NCBI GenBank assembly: GCA_963798445.1
Contig: CAWCTH010000002.1
Coordinates: 372,001 to 436,000 of the forward strand
From: DASXAI01 sp963798445
Lineage (GTDB): Bacteria; Actinomycetota; Acidimicrobiia; Acidimicrobiales; Ilumatobacteraceae
Direction of reading: 5' to 3'
DNA length: 64,000 bases
The notes beneath the pieces are model-generated. The model had not been told where the DNA came from, ran no database searches, and was given only the letters and a program-made list of their open reading frames with translations. The translations under genes and the position numbers were made by a program. This document shows, piece after piece, positions 35,163 to 43,443 of this stretch. Every line of letters begins with the position of its first letter. The stretch's first letter is position 1.

Positions 35163-37128
35163 GTGCGTGCCCTTGCGGTGGTGATCGGGGCGTTTGCCCT
35201 TCTCGCGACCCTGGTGGTGCCGGCCGGCGCCCAGGAGGACCAGTCCGCCGGCGCGCCCAGCACACCGCAGACGGTGACGGCGGTGGCCGATCGGGTGGCG
35301 AGAGCGGCCAGCACCGTCACCGCACTCGAGCAACGCCAGCAGGCCGTGGCCGACCAGCTGGCGGCGTCCGGCGCCGAGGTGCAGCGCCTCCAGACCCAGC
35401 TGGGCGACCTGCAGCGCAGCTCGTCGGAGCTGGTGGTGGCGGCCCGCCAGCAGGCCCTGGCCAGCTACATGCGAGGTGACGCCGCCGGTCAGTCCTACGC
35501 CTTGGCCTCGGCGCTCGGCCAGGCCAACGTCAACGACGCCCTCTGGAGCCTCGGCGTGTTGAAGGTGACCCACGACCAGACCATCGAGCTGGTGCGTCAC
35601 GCCGCCTCGGCCAAGGGTGACGCCAACCAGGACCTCACCGGCGCCCTGGCCCGGCACAGCGCGCTGGCGGCCGAGCAAGAGCAACTCGGGCCGGCCATCG
35701 CCGCCGCCCAGGCCGACCTGCAGGTGGCGCAGGCGCAGCTGGCGGGGATGGTGGAGCGGGTCGGCAGCACCACGGCCGACGGCATGACCACGATCGCCTA
35801 CGACGCCTACCGCGCCGCGACCGCCCAGGTCGACGCCGAATCGCCGGCCTGCGGTCTGCGCTGGGAGCTGCTGGCGGCCATCGGGAAGACCGAGTCGAAT
35901 CACGGCGGCGGCCGGCTCGACGCGCTGGGCGATTCGGTGACGCCCATCATCGGCATCCCGATCGGCCCCGACACCGACGGAGGCGCCCTCGACCACGACG
36001 CCGAGCGAGATCACGCCGTCGGCCCGATGCAGTTCATCCCCTCGACCTGGCAGCGCTGGGGCGCCGACGGTGACGGTGACGGCGACGCCGATCCCCACAA
36101 CATCTTCGACGAGACGCTGGCCGCCGGCCGCTACCTGTGCTCAGCGGCCGGCGGGCTGACGCTGCTGACCCGAGACGGCGTGATCCGGGCCATCCTGGCC
36201 TACAACCCGAACCAGGAGTACCTCCGGGTGGTGGGGGCGCGGTTCGAAACGCTGGCCGCCGACGTCGCCACCGGCTGGTTCAGCTCGGGGGACCTGCCGT
36301 TGCCGACGGCCACGCCGGGCGACGTGGCCGATGCCGGTGGACCCCCGACCGATGTGACCGGGCCGGCGGCCGGTACCGACGTGCGCACCTTCGCGGTGTT
36401 CGGTCCCGACGGCGTCACCGCCCAGACGAGCGGCGACGTCGTGAGCGCGGTGTGTGCCTCGCCGAGCGCCGTGCTGGGCGGTCGCGCCGGCTTCGTGCAC
36501 TGTGACCCGGTGGCCGCGGCCGGTGCACCGGCGTCGGCCGCGGCGCCGGTGGTGCTCGACCCCTGTGTCGTGTCGCCGGCCGATCCCACGCTGGTGGCGT
36601 GCGTCGGCGACCCGCGCCAGCCCGTGCGTCTCGTCCGGGCCACCACCCCTCAGGCGCCCGGGCCCACCGCCCCCGGGCCGCCGTACATCGCGCTCGTGCT
36701 CTCGGGCGGCGACCTGTGCCTGCCGGTACCGGTCTTCACTGCACCGGTCTCAACGGCACCGGTCTCAACCGCACCGCCGCAGGACGCGGCGACAACGCCG
36801 CAACGCCGGCAACGCCGGCAACGCCGGCAACGCCGCCGAGCGATGCGACCACGACGACAACGGTCTCGACGGCACCGGTCTCGACGGCACCGCCGCACGA
36901 TCCGCCTGCGTCGTCAACGACCCCGTCGAGCGACGCGGCGGCCACAACCGCCGCACCTCCGGTGACGACGGCACCAGCGCCGGCGCCGTCGGTCCGGCCG
37001 GGTACCGCTGCGCCAGCGGGCTCCTGGTGCTCGGCCAACCGGATGCATCGGCCGCCGCGTGGCGGGCCACCGTGTACCAGCCCGGCGCGCCCGAGCGAGC
37101 CCTGGCCGTCGTCACCGCCTGGAACTGA
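35163..37128 (+). CDS. Secreted lytic transglycosylase with coiled-coil domain (two frameshifts in tail)
   Basis: About 655 residues across the breaks. A signal peptide ends VPAGAQ. A long Gln/Ala-rich coiled coil covers residues 35-215. Next is a MltB/SLT-type domain: catalytic Glu in GKTESNHGG near 242, then HAVGPMQFIPSTWQRWGADGDG, where the Asp-Gly repeats suggest Ca binding, and ILAYNPNQEYLRVV. A Thr/Pro-rich tail follows. The uninterrupted frame stops at 36965, but a missing G in the first of the AACGCCGGC tandem repeats near 36801 and a second break near 36985-37000 restore a tail TTTTTVSTAPVSTAPP and the end QPDASAAAWRATVYQPG to TGA 37128. It would cut peptidoglycan. Confidence 0.82.
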
Positions 37129-37131
37129 CGA

Positions 37132-37632
37132 TCAGATCGTCACCCACTGCGTGAGCATCACCGGCCGCGGCGCACCCTGACGGAAACGGCACAGCAACCG
37201 GAACGGCCCAGCGGCGATCCCAGGCACGCGGAAGCGCCCGAACGAGTCGGCCTCGAAGCGCACCGGCTCGGTGCCCGAGGCTTGATGCAACTCCACCCAG
37301 TCGACGGGCGACGGGGTGACGTGGCCCACCAGGGTGCGCCGCGCGCCGTCCTCGGTGACCTCCACCTCCACCACCACGTCGTCGTGTTCGAACGTCAGCG
37401 CCCTCGGCCCGCCCGGCCCACGCACGCCCACGAGGGCGTCGGCGTCAGCCAGTGAGTCGAACGTGAGCTCGGCCAGTTCGGCCAGCTCCGCCTCGAGGGT
37501 CCGCCACGTGAACGACGCCTTCGCCGCCGCCACCACCTCCGCCGGCACCGGCTCGCTGACCTGCACGGCACGGCCCAGCGCCTGCATGAGGTCGTCGTCG
37601 TTGTGGGGATCGAGCGATCCGCCTTCAGTCAT
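37132..37632 (-). CDS. Sigma-factor-associated hypothetical protein
   Basis: 166 residues, soluble and acidic. The N-terminus resembles the small proteins often encoded after actinobacterial ECF sigma factors (AAKASFTWRTLEAELAEL). The C-terminal half looks like a carboxypeptidase-regulatory-like beta fold (EADSFGRFRVPGIAAGPFRLLCRF). It follows the sigma gene with a 19-nt gap. It may modulate the sigma factor, but it lacks a classic ZAS anti-sigma motif. Confidence 0.65.
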   Translation of the reverse strand: MTEGGSLDPHNDDDLMQALGRAVQVSEPVPAEVVAAAKASFTWRTLEAELAELAELTFDSLADADALVGVRGPGGPRALTFEHDDVVVEVEVTEDGARRTLVGHVTPSPVDWVELHQASGTEPVRFEADSFGRFRVPGIAAGPFRLLCRFRQGAPRPVMLTQWVTI

Positions 37633-37651
37633 TGCCTACCTCCTTGCATGG

Positions 37652-38251
37652 TCATGAGCCGGCGCCGCGGCCGGTGATACCACGTTCCCGAGAATGCCCA
37701 CCACGGAGAGTGGTCATGACGACTCGAAGGCGGCCGAGACAGCGCTGACGGGTCGGGCCGATGCTGCCCTTGGGCATGTCCAGCACGACCGAGATCTCGT
37801 CGTAGGTGAGCGGCGGGTCGCAGATCAGCAGCCGCAGCAGCGTCTGGCACGGTGGCGAGAGGTCATCGAGGGCCGACATGAGGAGCTCGTGGTCCTCCGC
37901 GGCCACCACCAGACCGCCGGGATCGGCGTCGACGGCGAGGTCGGTCTGCTCGGGCGGATCGGCCATGGCGACCGTGCGCCCGCGGCGGCGCAACACCCGG
38001 AAGCACTCGTGGCGGGCCGTCGTGGCCAACCAGGCGCCGGCCCGCTCGGGTTCGCGCAGGCGATCGAGGTGCTCGACCAAGCGCAACCACACCGTCTGGG
38101 ACACGTCGGCCGCGTCGGCGCCGAAGAGCCCGTTCGCCCGCACGACCGACCACACCAGTCCGCTGAAGGCCTCGACCAGTTGGTCCCATGCCGCTTGGTT
38201 CCCGTTCGCCGCCTCGTTGACGAGTCGGGCCACGTTTCCTTCCTGCAGCAC
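37652..38251 (-). CDS. ECF-family RNA polymerase sigma factor
   Basis: 199 residues. Region 2 reads DQLVEAFSGLVWSVVRANGLFGADAADVSQTVWLRL with the usual aromatic and acidic -10 contact, and WLATTARHECFRVLRRRGR follows. Region 4 is SPPCQTLLRLLICDPPLTYDEISVVLDMPKGSIGPTRQRCLGRL, a helix-turn-helix for -35 recognition. The GTG at 38249-38251 was chosen because TATCCT lies six bases before it; an internal GTG with AGGAAGG upstream (seven codons later) is the alternative. Targets unknown. Confidence 0.87.
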   Translation of the reverse strand: MLQEGNVARLVNEAANGNQAAWDQLVEAFSGLVWSVVRANGLFGADAADVSQTVWLRLVEHLDRLREPERAGAWLATTARHECFRVLRRRGRTVAMADPPEQTDLAVDADPGGLVVAAEDHELLMSALDDLSPPCQTLLRLLICDPPLTYDEISVVLDMPKGSIGPTRQRCLGRLRVVMTTLRGGHSRERGITGRGAGS

Positions 38252-38318
38252 CTGGCGAGGATAGAGGTATCCACCTCGCTGTTCGCGGCTCTCCTCCTTC
38301 GACCGGAGGAGCTGACCG

Positions 38319-38855
38319 ATGCCTGCCACGCTTGCCACCCGACCCGCCGCCCCTGCCCCCGCCTCGCCGCGCCGGCGACCTGTCATCGATCCCGTCGGTC
38401 GCAGTCCGGCCCGGCACCTCGCCCGCGAGCTCGTCGCCCTCGGCGGTCGGCGCCAGGCGGTAGTGGTGTTGGCCGACCTCACCGACGGCACCGAGCTCGA
38501 CCGTTACATCGCCGGACCACGTCCTCACAACATCGACGGCGACGCCCTCCTCGCCCTCGTGCTGCCGTCGGAGCCGACCGTGTGCGATGCCTCGAGGCTT
38601 CACGAGCCGTCGCTGCGGGTGCTGGCCCGACGCTGGCGAGCCGACCGGCTGCTGGTGGCGCCGTGCACCTTCGGCCACACCCTCGTGGCTCTCGCCGTCG
38701 TCTCGCTGGCGGCCGAGACCGACAGCGGCCTGGTCGTGCGCGCCGCCCGGCCGTTGTGCGAGCGATTCGCCGTCGCCGTGATCGGCACCCGGCTGTTCGC
38801 CAACGTCGCGCGTGCCGGTGCCGGTGATTCGCCGTCGTTCTCAGCCGACGTTTAG
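38319..38855 (+). CDS. Hypothetical protein, possibly GAF-like
   Basis: 178 residues, divergent from the sigma factor by 67 bp. The body (HLARELVALGGRRQAVVVLAD, then LVAPCTFGHTLVALAVVSL) weakly resembles a GAF fold. A GGAGGAG Shine-Dalgarno sits 9 nt before the ATG. Its stop codon overlaps the TAGCGT hexamer of the next gene. I do not recognise it with confidence. Confidence 0.6.
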   Translation: MPATLATRPAAPAPASPRRRPVIDPVGRSPARHLARELVALGGRRQAVVVLADLTDGTELDRYIAGPRPHNIDGDALLALVLPSEPTVCDASRLHEPSLRVLARRWRADRLLVAPCTFGHTLVALAVVSLAAETDSGLVVRAARPLCERFAVAVIGTRLFANVARAGAGDSPSFSADV

Positions 38856-38865
38856 CGTCCCTTTC

Positions 38866-40500
38866 GTGGACGTGAACGTCGGTGTGGTGCACGAGGCGCT
38901 CGCCGCCGCCACGCCCGATCGCGAAGCGCTGGTGTTCGGCGATCAGCGCTTCACCTGGTCGCACGTGGCCGAGCGGTCACGCCGGCTGGCCAATCATCTG
39001 CACGACGCCGGCCTCGGCTGCCACATCGAACGGGCCGATCTGGAGCCGTGGGAGTCGGGTCAGGACCACCTCGCCATCTACTGCTACAACGGCAACGAGT
39101 ACCTCGAATCCATGCTCGGCGCCTTCAAGGCGCGCGTCGCTCCGTTCAACGTGAACTACCGCTACGGACCCGACGAGCTCCGCGCCGTCCTGCTCGACGG
39201 CCGTGCTAGCGCGCTCGTCTTCCACAGCACCTTCGCCCCCGTCGTAGCCGCCGTGCGCCAGTCGCTGCCCGATCTGAAGGTGCTGCTGCAGGTCGCCGAC
39301 GGCTCCTGCCAACCGCTCCTGCCCGGCGCCACCTGGTACGAGGACGCGCTGGCGGCGGCGTCGCCCCTGCCGCCACCCGTCGATCCCTCGCCCGACGACC
39401 TGTACATCTTGTTCACGGGCGGCACCACCGGGCGGCCGCGGGGCGTGATGTGGCGCCAGGCCGACGCGTTCACCGAGTGCTTCGGCGGGTCGCGTTCGGC
39501 GACCTCGCTCGACGACGTGGTGGCTGCGGCCTCGACCAACCTCCAGGCGTTGCTGGCGCCGCCCTTCATGCACGGAGCGGGGCAATGGGTGGGCTTCCTC
39601 ACCTGGCACACCGGCGGCACGATCTACCTCCAGCGGCGACCCGAGCGCCTCGACCCGGCCGACATCTGGAGCGTGGTGGAGCAGGAGCGGGTCACGTTCC
39701 TGCTTGTCGTGGGCGACGCCTTCGTCCGCCCGCTGCTCGACGAGTTGGACCGCCGCCCCTACGACCTGTCATCACTGACGGTCCTGCTGTCGGGTGGGGC
39801 GCCGCTGGCGGAGCCCCTGAAGCTCGAGCTGCTGCACCACCTCCCGACGATCATGATCGTGGACGGTCTGGGCTCCTCGGAGGCCGGCGGTCAGCTCACC
39901 CACGTGTCGACGGCGGGGTGCACGTCGACCGGCACGTTCCCGCTGGCCGCCAACAGCGTCGTGCTGTCGGCCGACCGGACCCGCGTCGTCGACGCCGGCG
40001 ACCCGGACCTCGGCTGGCTGGCCAAGACCGGGCGGCTGGCGCTGGGCTACCTCGGCGACGCGGCCAAGACCAAGGAGACCTACCCCGTCGTCGACGGGAT
40101 CCGCTACGCGGTGCCCGGTGACCGGGCCCGCCTGTGGACCGACGGCACCGTCGAGCTGCACGGGCGCGATGCGTCCACCATCAACTCCGGCGGCGAGAAG
40201 ATCTTCGCCGAGGAGGTCGAGGCGGCCGTGAAGCTGCACCCGCACGTCTACGACTGCGTGGTCGCCGCCAGGCCGAGCGAGCGCTGGGGCAACGAGGTCG
40301 TGGCGGTGGTGCAGCTGCGCGCCGGTCACCCGCCCGATGCCGCCGCCTTGCGGCGGGCGGCGGCGACCCGCCTGGCGCGCTACAAGCTGCCGAAGGCGTT
40401 CGTGTTCACCGACGAGGTCGTGCGGTCGCCGTCGGGCAAGCCCGACTACCGCTGGGCCCGCGAGATCGCCGCGTCGTGTCCGGGCGAATCTGGCCGCTGA
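38866..40500 (+). CDS. Acyl-CoA synthetase, FadD17/FadD19-like subfamily
   Basis: A 544-residue adenylate-forming enzyme. ILFTGGTTGRPRGVMWR is the P-loop-like motif; the GVMW form and FLLVVGDAFVRPLLDEL are typical of the mycobacterial FadD19 group, some of which act on steroid side chains. SGGEKIFAEEVEAAVK and PSGKPDYRW give the C-terminal catalytic Lys. The GTG at 38866 was chosen because TAGCGT lies 7 nt upstream and because the family begins near MDVNVGVVHEAL. A steroid substrate would be a guess. Confidence 0.87.
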   Translation: MDVNVGVVHEALAAATPDREALVFGDQRFTWSHVAERSRRLANHLHDAGLGCHIERADLEPWESGQDHLAIYCYNGNEYLESMLGAFKARVAPFNVNYRYGPDELRAVLLDGRASALVFHSTFAPVVAAVRQSLPDLKVLLQVADGSCQPLLPGATWYEDALAAASPLPPPVDPSPDDLYILFTGGTTGRPRGVMWRQADAFTECFGGSRSATSLDDVVAAASTNLQALLAPPFMHGAGQWVGFLTWHTGGTIYLQRRPERLDPADIWSVVEQERVTFLLVVGDAFVRPLLDELDRRPYDLSSLTVLLSGGAPLAEPLKLELLHHLPTIMIVDGLGSSEAGGQLTHVSTAGCTSTGTFPLAANSVVLSADRTRVVDAGDPDLGWLAKTGRLALGYLGDAAKTKETYPVVDGIRYAVPGDRARLWTDGTVELHGRDASTINSGGEKIFAEEVEAAVKLHPHVYDCVVAARPSERWGNEVVAVVQLRAGHPPDAAALRRAAATRLARYKLPKAFVFTDEVVRSPSGKPDYRWAREIAASCPGESGR

Positions 40501-40515
40501 ACCGCATTTTTGCCG

Positions 40516-40554
40516 TACTGACCGCGGTTGGCGCTGATTGCGACACATATCGCG
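40516..40554 (+). repeat. Interspersed repeat B, copy 3
   Basis: The third copy, 36 of 39 bases as in copy 1, 15 nt after the stop of the acyl-CoA synthetase and in the direction of that gene. It is followed by a short G-rich linker and then by the C2 array, so two repeat families meet here. Confidence 0.75.
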
Positions 40555-40592
40555 CGCAGCAAAAGGCCAGGACGGCGGCCGGAGCGGGCGCG

Positions 40593-40850
40593 GCGCCGAA
40601 GGCCGAAGGCCGCCGCTGTCGCCGCAATGCGGCGACGTGTCGAAAAAGAACGCATTGTCCGAGCGAAGCGAGCGGGCGCCGAAGGCCGAAGGCCGCCGCT
40701 GTCGCCGCAATGCGGCGACGTGTCGAACAAGAACGCATTGTCCGAGCGAAGCGAGCGGGCGCCGAAGGCCGAAGGCCGCCGCTGTCGCCGCAATGCGGCG
40801 ACGTGTCGAACAAGAACGCATTGTCCGAGCGAAGCGAGCGGGCGCCGAAG
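40593..40850. repeat. Repeat family C, cluster 2 (three 83-bp tandem units)
   Basis: Units at 40593-40675, 40676-40758 and 40759-40841 are nearly identical, and a fourth is cut short. Each holds GTCGCCGCAATGCGGCGAC, an 8-bp perfect stem with a 3-nt loop, then GCATTGTCCGAGCGAAGCGA. The second half matches cluster 1 (6042-6270). There are no unique spacers and no cas genes. Confidence 0.85.
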
Positions 40851-40867
40851 GCGCCCCAGAGTCACGG

Positions 40868-40873
40868 CAGACT
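40868..40873 (+). promoter_or_regulatory. -10 element of a leaderless menG promoter
   Basis: CAGACT, then GGCTGG, then ATG of menG. The same hexamer and spacing occur before the small membrane protein at 33300 and, with one more base, before the MFS gene. Confidence 0.5.
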
Positions 40874-40879
40874 GGCTGG

Positions 40880-41581
40880 ATGCCGATCCCGCAGCCCGAC
40901 GACCCGCTCCCCCAGGGTGAGGCCAAGGTCATCGCCGTCCGGGAGATGTTCGACACCATCGCCCCCCGCTACGACCTGGTGAACCGGGTGATGACGTTCC
41001 GGATGGACGTCGGGTGGCGCCGGTCCACGGTGGCCTCGCTCGGCCTCCCGAAGGCCGCCACCGTCGTGGACCTGGCCTCGGGCACCGGCGACCTGTGCGT
41101 GGAGCTGGCGGCGAGGGGCTACCGGCCGCTGTCGGCCGATCTCTCCTTCGGGATGCTGGTCGCCGACCGCAGCGGCGCGCCCCGGGTCCAGGCCGACATC
41201 CTCCAACTTCCCCTCGCCGACCACACCATCGACGGCGTGACCTGCGGCTTCGCCCTGCGAAACCTGGTCGACCTCGGTGCGTTCTTCGACGAGCTCGGCC
41301 GGGTGCTGCGCCCGGGCGGCCGCATCGCGCTGCTCGAGGTCGCCACCCCGCCCAACCCGGTGCTGCGGGCCGGTCACCGCGTCTACTTCGGCTCGGTCGT
41401 GCCCCTCGTCGGCGGGCTCCTGTCGAATCACGCGGCCTACCGCTACCTGCCCCGCAGCGTCGCCTACCTGCCGCCCGCGGCCGAGATGCTGGAGCGCCTG
41501 GCGGCGGCCGGGTTCACCGACGTCGATCGCCGGCTGCTGTCGGCGGGCATCTCCCAGCTCGTGACGGCGACCCGCGCGTGA
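40880..41581 (+). CDS. menG: Demethylmenaquinone methyltransferase
   Basis: A 233-residue UbiE/COQ5 methyltransferase that performs the last step of menaquinone synthesis. REMFDTIAPRYDLVNRVMTF is the family signature, and DLASGTGDLCVELAARG is SAM motif I. RVLRPGGRIALLEVATPP follows. The ATG at 40880-40882 fits the family N-terminus. The stop overlaps the start of menF (GTGA). It opens the menaquinone cluster. Confidence 0.94.
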   Translation: MPIPQPDDPLPQGEAKVIAVREMFDTIAPRYDLVNRVMTFRMDVGWRRSTVASLGLPKAATVVDLASGTGDLCVELAARGYRPLSADLSFGMLVADRSGAPRVQADILQLPLADHTIDGVTCGFALRNLVDLGAFFDELGRVLRPGGRIALLEVATPPNPVLRAGHRVYFGSVVPLVGGLLSNHAAYRYLPRSVAYLPPAAEMLERLAAAGFTDVDRRLLSAGISQLVTATRA

Positions 41582-42753
41582 GGGCGGTGACAAGGCGCCT
41601 GGAGCGGCCGATCGACCTCGTCGGGTTCGCCGCCGGCGACGGCTACCTGTTCGTGCGCGACGGCGTGGGCCTGGCCGGTCGGGGCGTGGCGGCGCGGGTG
41701 CCCGTGGCCGACGCCGGCGCCGTGCTCGCCGCCATCGAGGCCGACGACGACGTGAAACGGCCCGGCAGCGGACCCGTCGCCTTCGGGGCGCTGCCGTTCC
41801 TGCCAGGGGCGCCGGGCGAGGTCGTGGTGCCGGCGGTGGTGGTGCGCCGAGATGCCGACGGCACCGCCTGGGTGACCCGCATCGACGGCGCCCAGGTCGA
41901 CCTGACCCCGGCGCCGGCGCCGCGCACCTCGGCCGGCGGCTACGTGCTGCGGCCCGGCTTCGACCCGCGCGCCTTCCAAGCCGCGGTGTGCGAGGGCCGC
42001 GATCACGTCCGCAGCGGTCGCCTGACGAAGGTCGTGCTGGCGCGCGACATCGACATCGAAGCCGAGCACCCGATCGACGTGCACGCCGTGCTGACCCGGC
42101 TGCGGGCCTCGTTCGGCTCGAGCCACCTCTTCGCCGTCGACGGGTTCATCGGCGCCAGCCCCGAGTTGCTGGTGGCCCGGTACGGCGATGTCGTTCGGGC
42201 CCACCCGCTGGCCGGCACGACGCCGCGCACCGGTGATCCCACCGTGGACGCCCGCCTGGCGGCCCAGCTCATCGCCTCCACGAAGGACCAGGTGGAGCAC
42301 CGCGTCACGATCGAGATGGTGCGCGACACGCTGCTGCCGTGGTGCTCCTACGTCGACTGGGAAGCCGAGCCGTCGGTCGTCACGGTCGCCAACGTGCAGC
42401 ACCTCGGCACCCTCGTGGAGGGGCGCCTGTCGTCACCACCCCCGTCGGTGCTGGAGCTCGTGGCCGGCCTGCAGCCGACGCCAGCGCTCGGTGGCTACCC
42501 CCGGGCGGAGGCGCTCGCCCTCATCGCCGAGCTGGAGCCGTTCGACCGCGGCCGCTACGGCGGTCCGGTCGGCTGGGTCGACGCCAAGGGCGACGGCGAG
42601 TGGGCCGTGGGCATCCGTTGCGCCGAGATCGACGGTCACAGGGCCCGGCTGCTCGCCGGGGTGGGCGTCGTCGCCGGCTCGGACCCCGACGCCGAGCTGG
42701 CCGAGACGCAAGCCAAGTTCCAGGCCATGCTCTCGGCGCTGGTACGCCCGTAG
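41578..42753 (+). CDS. menF: Isochorismate synthase
   Basis: A 391-residue chorismate-utilising enzyme that converts chorismate to isochorismate. The active-site region has SGRLTKVVLARDI, SSHLFAVDGFIGASPELLV, the general acid/base region HPLAGTTPRTG, and the Mg2+ block GRYGGPVGWVDAKGDGEWAV. It is shorter than E. coli MenF and fits the actinobacterial EntC/MenF type. The context (menG, menD, menH) marks it as menaquinone rather than siderophore related. Start GTG 41578 overlaps the menG stop. Confidence 0.93.
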   Translation: MRAVTRRLERPIDLVGFAAGDGYLFVRDGVGLAGRGVAARVPVADAGAVLAAIEADDDVKRPGSGPVAFGALPFLPGAPGEVVVPAVVVRRDADGTAWVTRIDGAQVDLTPAPAPRTSAGGYVLRPGFDPRAFQAAVCEGRDHVRSGRLTKVVLARDIDIEAEHPIDVHAVLTRLRASFGSSHLFAVDGFIGASPELLVARYGDVVRAHPLAGTTPRTGDPTVDARLAAQLIASTKDQVEHRVTIEMVRDTLLPWCSYVDWEAEPSVVTVANVQHLGTLVEGRLSSPPPSVLELVAGLQPTPALGGYPRAEALALIAELEPFDRGRYGGPVGWVDAKGDGEWAVGIRCAEIDGHRARLLAGVGVVAGSDPDAELAETQAKFQAMLSALVRP

Positions 42754-42798
42754 GCCCGGCGCGGAATGCCCGGCCCCTCGCCGTCGTTCTACGGAGGG

Positions 42799-43443
42799 AT
42801 GCAGGTCGAGATCTATTCAGACGTGGTGTGCCCGTGGTGCTACATCGGCAAGCGCCGCTTCGAGGAGGCGCTCTCGCGCTTCGACGGACGAGACGACGTC
42901 ACCGTCGTGTACAAGCCCTTCCAGCTCGATCCGAACGCGCCGAACGAGCCCACGCCGGTCATGGACGCCTACGCCCGCAAGTTCGGTGGCCCCGAGGAAG
43001 CGGCGCGGATCATGGAACGGGTGACCTCGGCGGCGGCACCCGAGGGGCTCGACTTCCACCTCGAAGTGGCGCAGCGGGCCAACACCTTCGACGCCCACCG
43101 CCTCATCGGCTACGCCGAGCGCCAGGGCGTCCAAGCGGCGATGAAGGAGCGGCTGCTGCAGGCCTACTTCATCGAGGGCCGCCACGTCGGTGACCACGAC
43201 CAGCTGGCCGATCTGGCCGCCGAGATCGGGCTCGAGCGGGCCGACGTCGCTGATTTCCTCGCGTCCGACGACGGTGTTGCCGAGCTGCGGGCCGAGCTGC
43301 GCGAGAGCCTCGAGCGGGGCGTGTCGGCCGTGCCTACGTTCGTGTTCGAGGGACGCTGGGCCGTGCCCGGTGCCCAGGACGCCGACACGATGTTGCGGGT
43401 CCTCGAGACGGTGGCCGAGAAGCTGGCGGCCCCGGCGTCATAA
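42799..43443 (+). CDS. DsbA-family (FrnE-like) thiol oxidoreductase
   Basis: 214 residues. Thioredoxin fold with CPWC in YSDVVCPWCYIGKRRFEEAL, a helical insertion, and the cis-Pro loop GVSAVPTFVFEG. Cytoplasmic: no signal peptide. The ATG at 42799 matches the family N-terminus (MQVEIYSD); an ATG 33 bases earlier is the alternative. FrnE-type proteins act as disulfide isomerases or oxidoreductases in oxidative stress. It is inserted in the men cluster and convergent with menD. Confidence 0.9.
   Translation: MQVEIYSDVVCPWCYIGKRRFEEALSRFDGRDDVTVVYKPFQLDPNAPNEPTPVMDAYARKFGGPEEAARIMERVTSAAAPEGLDFHLEVAQRANTFDAHRLIGYAERQGVQAAMKERLLQAYFIEGRHVGDHDQLADLAAEIGLERADVADFLASDDGVAELRAELRESLERGVSAVPTFVFEGRWAVPGAQDADTMLRVLETVAEKLAAPAS

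Noticed and set aside
34089..36098. Long minus-strand frame across the F420 oxidoreductase and the transglycosylase
   Set aside because: It is a GC-rich antisense shadow without recognisable domains.
40593..40850. CRISPR-like array
   Set aside because: Units are 83 bp without variable spacers, and no cas genes are near.
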